A DNA stretch of 64,000 bases from an uncultured Oscillibacter sp. Its GTDB lineage: Bacteria > Bacillota > Clostridia > Oscillospirales > Oscillospiraceae. The stretch is from NCBI GenBank assembly GCA_910589315.1, contig CAJUTB010000002.1, forward strand, positions 1 through 64,000, read 5' to 3'. A model generated the notes under the pieces. That model was given only the letters and a program-made list of their open reading frames with translations. It did not search any database and was not told where the DNA came from. Made by a program: the position numbers and the translations under genes. This document shows, in pieces, positions 58,829 to 64,000 of this stretch (position 1 is its first letter; each line of letters starts with the position of its first letter).

Positions 58829-59632
58829 ATGTCCGTTGAAAAAACGCTTAAAAAGCTGTATTCCCTGGAAAACAAGGTGATTCTGCTCACCGGCGCAGCC
58901 GGAGGCATTTGCAGTGTGATGGCGCAGACGCTGGCGGGAGCCGGGGCCGTTTTGGCGCTGTGCGATGTGCAGGAGGAGGCGGTTCAGAATTTGTGCCGGT
59001 CTTTGGAAGGAACCGGACATACGGCGTACCGTCTGGATCTGCTGGACCGGCAGGATATTTCAGCGTGTGTTTCCAAGGCGCTGGATACATATGGTCGGAT
59101 TGACGGTCTGATCAACGGCGCGGGAATCAGCAAACGCATCGGTATGCTGGATGTAGACGACGCCTTGTATGAGAGAATTATGGATGTAAACTTGAAGGCC
59201 GCTTTTTTCATGTCCCAGGAAGTGGTTTTGAAAAGTATGCGCCATACCGGCGGAAAGATTTTGAATATTGCATCGTATAATTCCACAAGCGTTTGCGGCG
59301 GCAGTTCCGTATATGCCGTCAGCAAAAGCGGCCTGCTTGGGCTGACGCGCTCCATGGCGGTGGAGTGGGGAAAATTCAACATTCAGGCAAACGCGATTGC
59401 GCCGGGCTTCATCGACACTCCGCTGACCAGCGAACTCAAGGAGGACCCGATTCGGCATGGGCGGATTCAGGAAATGACCTGCTGCCGCCGGATGGCCCGT
59501 CCGGAGGAACTGATGGGAATGACCGTGCTGCTGATGTCTCCGGCATCCAGCTACATGACCGGGCATGTGTACAATGTAGACGGCGGCGCGCTGATTGGCG
59601 GCAGCCCCTGGCCGTTCCCGACAAAATATTAA
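58829..59632 (+). CDS. SDR-family oxidoreductase
   Basis: 267 residues, classical short-chain dehydrogenase: cofactor motif TGAAGGI (21-27), NGAG (97-100 region), catalytic S149, Y162 and K166 (YAVSK), then NAIAPGFIDTPL and a C-terminal GHVYNVDGGALIGG. Resembles gluconate 5-dehydrogenase/polyol dehydrogenase-type SDRs, which interconvert sugar acids and keto acids. Last gene of the first TRAP operon. Confidence 0.9.
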   Translation: MSVEKTLKKLYSLENKVILLTGAAGGICSVMAQTLAGAGAVLALCDVQEEAVQNLCRSLEGTGHTAYRLDLLDRQDISACVSKALDTYGRIDGLINGAGISKRIGMLDVDDALYERIMDVNLKAAFFMSQEVVLKSMRHTGGKILNIASYNSTSVCGGSSVYAVSKSGLLGLTRSMAVEWGKFNIQANAIAPGFIDTPLTSELKEDPIRHGRIQEMTCCRRMARPEELMGMTVLLMSPASSYMTGHVYNVDGGALIGGSPWPFPTKY

Positions 59633-59680
59633 GGCGCGATCAGGCGTCTGCATTCAGAGCCATCACGGAATTGGCTTCCA

Positions 59681-59717
59681 GGAAGCAGGGATTTTTCCAG
59701 TCCCTGCTTCCTTCATT
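59681..59717 (+). terminator. Terminator of the first TRAP operon
   Basis: GGAAGCAGGGA/TCCCTGCTTCC hairpin followed by TTCATTTT. Confidence 0.75.
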
Positions 59718-59890
59718 TTGGGGCGGGCAGCAAATCCATTCACCGGTGAAAATGCGTACCGGCCGAAAGGGCACTTTACTTTTTCCATACCGTCGATTAT
59801 AATAGATCGCATCAGGTCCAGGAAAATTTCAGGAAACCGCCGGGATTTTGTATCCCAAACCCCGTGATTTCAAAGAAAGGATGAGTACAT

Positions 59891-60622
59891 TTGGATTTAT
59901 CGCTGTTGTACGATGCCAAGGGCTGTCATGTTCCTTTGGCAGAGCAGATCGCAGAGCGGATCAATCAGCTGATCATTGACCAGAAGCTGACTGAAAATGA
60001 CAAGCTCCCCACTGAATTTGAGCTGATGGAGATTTTGGACGTTGGAAGAAGCACGGTGCGGGAGGCATTGAAAATCCTGGTTGCGCGGAATGTGCTGGAA
60101 ATCAGGCGCGGAAAAGGGACGTTTGTCTGCAAGCATCCAGGCATGAACAAGGACCCTCTGGGATTTGCCTATATGCAGGACAAAATGCGTCTGGCCCACG
60201 AGCTGATGGAAGTGCGAACGCAGATTGAGCCATGGACCGCCTCTTTGGCGGCGCAGCGGGCGACGAAAGCTGATATGGAGGAATTGTGCGGCTACTGCGA
60301 AAAGGTGACGGACATGGACCTTCCAGAGCGTCAGCACCGGGAAGCAGACCTGGCGTTCCATGTGTGCATTGCGCATTGTACGCATAATCAGGTCATCTGC
60401 AATCTGACGCCGATTATCACACATTCCGTCCAAGTGTTTTCTGACATCAGTGAACGCATTATCCGCCTGAAAACCCGGATATCACACCAGCAGATCTGCG
60501 ACGCAATCTGCGCCGGAGACTCTCAGGCCGCCCGTGCAGCGGTTCTGTCGCATTTGGAGGCGAACCGGGAAAACTGGGAAAAAATTGCGCGGGAATCTGC
60601 GGAAAAGGTGTCCACCAGCTGA
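59891..60622 (+). CDS. GntR/FadR-family transcriptional regulator
   Basis: 243 residues: an N-terminal GntR winged helix (PLAEQIAERINQLIIDQKLT, LPTEFELMEILDVGRSTVRE, RRGKGTFV) and an all-helical FCD effector domain (RLAHELMEVRTQIEPWTASL; metal/ligand residues around ADLAFHVCIAHCTHN and HLEAN). FCD regulators answer to carboxylates or sugar acids. The TTG start at 59891 is preferred because the protein begins there and AAAGGA lies about 9 nt upstream. It directly precedes the second TRAP operon, its likely target. Confidence 0.9.
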   Translation: MDLSLLYDAKGCHVPLAEQIAERINQLIIDQKLTENDKLPTEFELMEILDVGRSTVREALKILVARNVLEIRRGKGTFVCKHPGMNKDPLGFAYMQDKMRLAHELMEVRTQIEPWTASLAAQRATKADMEELCGYCEKVTDMDLPERQHREADLAFHVCIAHCTHNQVICNLTPIITHSVQVFSDISERIIRLKTRISHQQICDAICAGDSQAARAAVLSHLEANRENWEKIARESAEKVSTS

Positions 60623-60703
60623 TCAGAGCAATATGGCTATTCAAATCCCACAGTTTTCACGTCGGGAGAACGCAAATCCTTTGCGGAATTTGACGAGAAA
60701 CTC

Positions 60704-60732
60704 TTGACAAACCGCTGTGGGACGTTTATAAT
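60704..60732 (+). promoter_or_regulatory. Promoter of the second TRAP operon
   Basis: TTGACA (60704-60709), 17-bp spacer, TATAAT (60727-60732): a full consensus promoter, so control must come from repression. Confidence 0.85.
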
Positions 60733-60739
60733 GACTGTA

Positions 60740-60757
60740 TTGTCTGACGTAAGACAA
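60740..60757. promoter_or_regulatory. Probable GntR/FadR operator
   Basis: TTGTCTGACGTAAGACAA, palindromic at 16 of 18 positions, starting 7 bp after the -10 box, over the transcription start. Size and pattern fit FadR-subfamily sites. Confidence 0.7.
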
Positions 60758-60819
60758 GCAGATGTAAAGGACGAGCAATTCATCACGCGAAACGACAAAC
60801 ATTTTAGGAGGAAAATGGT

Positions 60820-61899
60820 ATGAAAAGATTTCTTGCAGCAATTCTTTCCCTTATGATGCTCCTGTCACTTGCCGCGTGCGGCAGCTCCAGCGGAGACAGC
60901 AGCTCCGGCAGCGGGAACGCCGGAACCAGCGGCGCCCCTCCAGCCGAGGGCAGCGGAGAGGATGCCAACACTTGGGGCGAGGCGGAAAACACCTGGCTGT
61001 CCTGCATTTCCTCCAACCTTCTGGACGGGGAGCATCCCTTCTATCAGGCCCAGGTTTTCTTTGACCAGTGCCTGCGGGAAGAAACCAACAACAAGTATGG
61101 CCTGGATATCTACGTTGGCGGACAGCTTGGCTCTGACTCCGAAATGGTAGAGGGCTGTCTGAACGGTACTTACGAATTTGTTCTAAACAGCAGCGGTCTT
61201 TTTGCCAATATTTCAGAGGATTTCAATATCTTCGATCTGCCCTATCTGTTTTCCAGCAACGAGCACGCTTATGCGGTCATGGATGGTGAAATTGGCCGGA
61301 ACGCCCTCAAAAGCCTGGAAAACTATGGAATGGTGGGCCTTGCCTATGGCGAGAGCGGCTTCCGCAACATCACATCCAGTTTTGCAATCAATGGCCCCGA
61401 AGATATGAAGGGGATGAAGCTGCGGACGATGGATGTACCGATGCATATTGAATTTTTCAACCTTCTCGGCGCAAATGCAACGCCGATGGCGATGACGGAG
61501 GTTTTTACCTCTTTGCAGCAGGGCACCATTGACGGACACGAAAACCTGAGCATGGGGATCCTCTCAAACCGCATTTACGAGGTCAATCCGTTTGTCGCTG
61601 TCAGCGAGCATATTTATACGCCGATTGTGTACGCCATGAATGCGGACTATTTCAACGGCCTCCCGGAAGAGGATCAGGAAGCCATTCGCCGCGCGGCGGT
61701 CCGCAGCGTGGAAATGCAGCGTCCGGATGCTCAGCGGCAGAACAACAAGGCCCTGGAGGTAATGGAACAGGAATACGGCGTGACCATCACTCATGTAGAC
61801 AAGGAAGCCTTTATGGGAATTGCGGATGCCATGTACGCAAACCACCCGGAATACAGCGAGTTAGTGGCGCAGATTCGCGGGATGGACCCTGCGCGGTAA
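60820..61899 (+). CDS. TRAP transporter solute-binding lipoprotein (DctP family), system 2
   Basis: 359 residues: lipobox SLAAC, a Ser/Gly-rich linker, then a DctP fold with the carboxylate-clamping Arg in MKGMKLRTMDVPMHIEFFN and TEVFTSLQQGTIDGHENLS. It differs widely from the system 1 protein, so it likely binds another acid. AGGAGG precedes ATG 60820. Confidence 0.92.
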   Translation: MKRFLAAILSLMMLLSLAACGSSSGDSSSGSGNAGTSGAPPAEGSGEDANTWGEAENTWLSCISSNLLDGEHPFYQAQVFFDQCLREETNNKYGLDIYVGGQLGSDSEMVEGCLNGTYEFVLNSSGLFANISEDFNIFDLPYLFSSNEHAYAVMDGEIGRNALKSLENYGMVGLAYGESGFRNITSSFAINGPEDMKGMKLRTMDVPMHIEFFNLLGANATPMAMTEVFTSLQQGTIDGHENLSMGILSNRIYEVNPFVAVSEHIYTPIVYAMNADYFNGLPEEDQEAIRRAAVRSVEMQRPDAQRQNNKALEVMEQEYGVTITHVDKEAFMGIADAMYANHPEYSELVAQIRGMDPAR

Positions 61900-61923
61900 A
61901 GCCGTTTGGAAGGACACAGCTTT

Positions 61924-62421
61924 ATGAAACGATTCAAAAAGCTCTGCACCCGGTTTGAATCCATCATTCATGTGATGATTGTCGCAATCGCAGTGATCAT
62001 GATGGTGATTGGCATTTTGCAGATTTTGTTCCGCTATGTGTTTTCATCTTCGCTCTCCTGGTCGGAGGAAAGCATTCGTTATCTTCATGTATGGCTGGTC
62101 ACAATTGGCGGAACGGTCTGCTTCTACCGCGGAACGTTTTCCGTGATTACACTGATTTCGGATAAAATCGAGGCAAAATCCAAAATTGCGGGGAAATTGC
62201 TTGCCGTTCTGCGGTTTGTGTTTCCGGTGGTGTTTTACGGAATTCTGCTTGTGGAGGGCTGGCAGGTGTGCGCGGCCTACACCGTGAAAAAGGCGGCGGC
62301 AACCCAGATTCCTATGAGCCTGGTTTACGCCTGCATTCCGCTGGCGGGACTGATTGGAATTCTGTTCAGCATTGCGAAACTCCCGGACTTTCTCAAGGAG
62401 ATGAAGGGAGGGGAGGAATAA
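61924..62421 (+). CDS. TRAP transporter small permease (DctQ), system 2
   Basis: 165 residues, four membrane helices, with SLSWSEESIRYLHVWLVTIG as the DctQ signature. ATG 61924 has AAGGA about 9 nt upstream. It ends directly before the GTG start of the large permease. Confidence 0.9.
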   Translation: MKRFKKLCTRFESIIHVMIVAIAVIMMVIGILQILFRYVFSSSLSWSEESIRYLHVWLVTIGGTVCFYRGTFSVITLISDKIEAKSKIAGKLLAVLRFVFPVVFYGILLVEGWQVCAAYTVKKAAATQIPMSLVYACIPLAGLIGILFSIAKLPDFLKEMKGGEE

Positions 62422-63720
62422 GTGGATCTTGCGGCAATTGTACTCGTGGTTTCCCTGATTGTTTTTATGGCCATCGGGATTCCCATTACGTTCAGTCTTG
62501 GAATGTCCTCCATACTGGCCATTCTGTTAAGCAAGCCGTTACAGCTCTCCTTAGTGGCAACGAAACTGTTCGCGGGAGCGGACTCCTTCCCCATTCTGGC
62601 CGTGATTTATTTCATGATTGCGGGAGAACTGATGCTTCAGGGCGGACTGACCAAGCGTCTGGTAGCGTTATTCCGAAAAGCGTTGGGGTGGCTTCCTGGA
62701 AGCATGGTTGTCATTTCCTTTGTAACCTGCGCGTTTTTCGGAGCGATTTCCGGTTCCGCCCTGGCAACGACGGCGGCCATCGGAAATGTGATGTATCCTG
62801 AGATGACGAAGGATGACGAATACCCCGTTCCGTTTGCGGCTTCGGTGCAGGCGGTGGGCGGTACCCTGGGGACGATGATTCCGCCGTCTCTGCCGCTGAT
62901 ATTGTATGGCTGTTTAAGCGGCACATCGGTTTCCAGCCTGTTTATTGCAACCATTATTCCGGGACTTCTGATGATGTTGATTTACATTGTCACCGGTTTG
63001 GTTCTGGCCCGCCGGGCCGGCTGTGGAAAAAACGATAAAGCAGAAGCTGCGGATGATAAAAGCCTTTGGGCGGTATTCAAGGAGGCGTTTTGGGCGCTGC
63101 TGTCTCCGGTTATCATTCTGGGCGGGATTTACGGCGGCATTTTCACAGCAACAGAAGCGGCCATCGTTGCTTGTGTGTATTCCCTATTCATTGGTATTTT
63201 CGTGTACAAGGAATTGAACCTCAAAACGGCAAGCAGGGCGATTCTCTCCGCGGCCCGGTCCAGTGCATCCGTAATGTTCCTGTGCTGCTGCGCCACGTTG
63301 TTTGGCTACTGCATGACCGTTCTGGGCCTGCCGCAGATGGTGACGGGCGCGATGACACAGTTCATTCACAGCCCGATTATTTTCCTTTTGGGTGCAAATG
63401 TAATTTATCTGTTCTGCGGTATGTTTGTAGATGCAACGACCGCCATCTTGCTGGTGTGTCCGCTGCTGTATCCGGCGGCGGCGGCGTTTGGCGTGGATCT
63501 GGTGCAGTTTGGCGTCATTACGGGAATCAATCTTTCCATGGGAATTGTAACGCCTCCCTTTGGCGGGTGTATGTTTGTTGCAACCGGCCTGGACAAGCGG
63601 ATTACATTGGAGGGCCTGTATAAAGGCGTACTGCCTTATTGCCTGACCGGCTGCGTTGGTATTTTGCTGATTACGTTTGTGGAACCGCTTTCTATGTTTC
63701 TGGTCAACATCATGAAATGA
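62422..63720 (+). CDS. TRAP transporter large permease (DctM), system 2
   Basis: 432 residues with the DctM fold: MAIGIPITFSLGMSSILAIL, AFFGAISGSALATTAAIGNV, LGTMIPPSLPLILYG, TEAAIVACVYSLFIGIFVYK, GMFVDATTAILLVCPLLYPA and NLSMGIVTPPFGGCMFVATG. GTG 62422 immediately follows the DctQ stop and has GGGGAGGA upstream. Confidence 0.94.
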   Translation: MDLAAIVLVVSLIVFMAIGIPITFSLGMSSILAILLSKPLQLSLVATKLFAGADSFPILAVIYFMIAGELMLQGGLTKRLVALFRKALGWLPGSMVVISFVTCAFFGAISGSALATTAAIGNVMYPEMTKDDEYPVPFAASVQAVGGTLGTMIPPSLPLILYGCLSGTSVSSLFIATIIPGLLMMLIYIVTGLVLARRAGCGKNDKAEAADDKSLWAVFKEAFWALLSPVIILGGIYGGIFTATEAAIVACVYSLFIGIFVYKELNLKTASRAILSAARSSASVMFLCCCATLFGYCMTVLGLPQMVTGAMTQFIHSPIIFLLGANVIYLFCGMFVDATTAILLVCPLLYPAAAAFGVDLVQFGVITGINLSMGIVTPPFGGCMFVATGLDKRITLEGLYKGVLPYCLTGCVGILLITFVEPLSMFLVNIMK

Positions 63721-63728
63721 TTTGCGCA

Positions 63729-63758
63729 GCGGCGCCGCTTCCCGGCGGCGCCGTTTTT
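63729..63758 (+). terminator. Terminator or attenuator after the second TRAP genes
   Basis: GCGGCGCCG...GGCGGCGCC hairpin followed by TTTTT, between dctM and the amidohydrolase gene. Confidence 0.75.
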
Positions 63759-63783
63759 CAAAATTGGGATAGGAAAGGAATGC

Positions 63784-64000
63784 ATGGAAATGTTTGATTT
63801 GATTTTCCGAAACGGAAAGGTCTTTGATTCCGTCCAGGCTTGTTTTACAAAGCAGGACGTAGCCGTCATGGGGGACAAAATTGCAAAGGTGGGGAATTTG
63901 CCAGGCGAAACGGCAGCGGTGGAAATTGATGCAGAGGGCTGTATGGTGGTCCCCGGCCTGATTGACGGACATTTGCATTTGTTTACAAAAGGGTCGGACG
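63784..64000 (+). CDS. Amidohydrolase-superfamily enzyme, N-terminal part (cut by window end)
   Basis: 72 codons are visible: a small beta-sandwich (FDLIFRNGKVFDSVQACFTK, VAVMGDKIAKVGNL) then the metal motif GCMVVPGLIDGHLHLF (H-x-H). This fits dihydroorotase, hydantoinase, D-aminoacylase or amidohydrolase/deacetylase types. It lies beside the second TRAP system, so an amide or cyclic amide of the imported acid is a possible substrate. ATG 63784 has AGGAAAGGA upstream. Confidence 0.8.
   Translation, partial: MEMFDLIFRNGKVFDSVQACFTKQDVAVMGDKIAKVGNLPGETAAVEIDAEGCMVVPGLIDGHLHLFTKGSD

Noticed and set aside
47198..59632. Assignment of the cluster to sulfoquinovose breakdown by a transketolase route
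   Set aside because: A split transketolase and a lack of kinases are compatible, but no sulfoquinovosidase, SQ isomerase or sulfonate exporter is recognisable; TRAP transporters suit carboxylates better.

Overview
The window looks like a chromosomal segment of a gut-type Clostridia bacterium, probably an Oscillospirales member (Oscillibacter/Dysosmobacter-like); this is inference from GC-rich coding sequence, strong Shine-Dalgarno sites with ATG/GTG/TTG starts, LPXTG/sortase surface proteins, a VanG-type resistance operon, TRAP transporters and Firmicutes-style tRNA clusters. No rRNA gene or CRISPR array is visible.

Layout. 1-3.5 kb: the 3' end of tRNA-Ala followed by a decayed mobile island (truncated tyrosine integrase, frameshifted serine-recombinase tail, deleted and frameshifted IS481-like transposase) around one intact DUF4303 gene. 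3.7-7.1 kb: tRNA-Pro and a metal-export unit (ArsR-type repressor, HMA metallochaperone, P1B ATPase), with a 405-bp imperfect inverted repeat between the last two genes. 7.1-11.4 kb: secreted S41 peptidase with SLH-like tail, membrane-anchored M3 peptidase, small membrane protein. 11.6-17.8 kb: vanR-vanS-ligase-vanXY-vanT, a D-Ala-D-Ser-type glycopeptide resistance operon; five 11-bp phased repeats precede the ligase and a third copy of the long repeat lies in its leader. 17.7-28.8 kb: AAA+ ATPase, an ApbE/NusG-II/Gx-transporter flavin-redox set, bactofilin, GH19-like protein, alanine/Na+ symporter, DUF134-NifX fusion, Crp/Fnr regulator, CoA-disulfide reductase-rhodanese and thioredoxin.

29.4-40.9 kb: a sortase-assembled pilus locus (coiled-coil protein, signal peptidase I, a 1560-residue adhesin with fifteen H-x-H...C repeats, major pilin, class C sortase, accessory pilin, second sortase, transglutaminase-like lipoprotein). 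41-44.3 kb: a lipoprotein, a membrane protein, a class I amidotransferase and five tRNAs (Gly, Arg, His, Gln, Lys). 44.5-47.1 kb: a c-di-GMP pair (REC-GGDEF and PilZ) and yaaA.

47.2-64 kb: a catabolic region. A five-gene leftward operon (4-hydroxybutyrate-dehydrogenase-like Fe-ADH, split transketolase, CoA-transferase, enoyl-CoA hydratase) and a rightward TRAP transporter/epimerase/Zn-dehydrogenase/SDR operon flank a LacI regulator; four AACCGGTT-centred palindromes around lacI suggest one regulon. A GntR/FadR regulator then precedes a second TRAP transporter and a cut-off amidohydrolase gene. No sugar kinase is seen and the epimerase has altered phosphate-binding loops, so the route may handle a non-phosphorylated anionic sugar or sugar acid. 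This is the best candidate in the window for an undescribed pathway.
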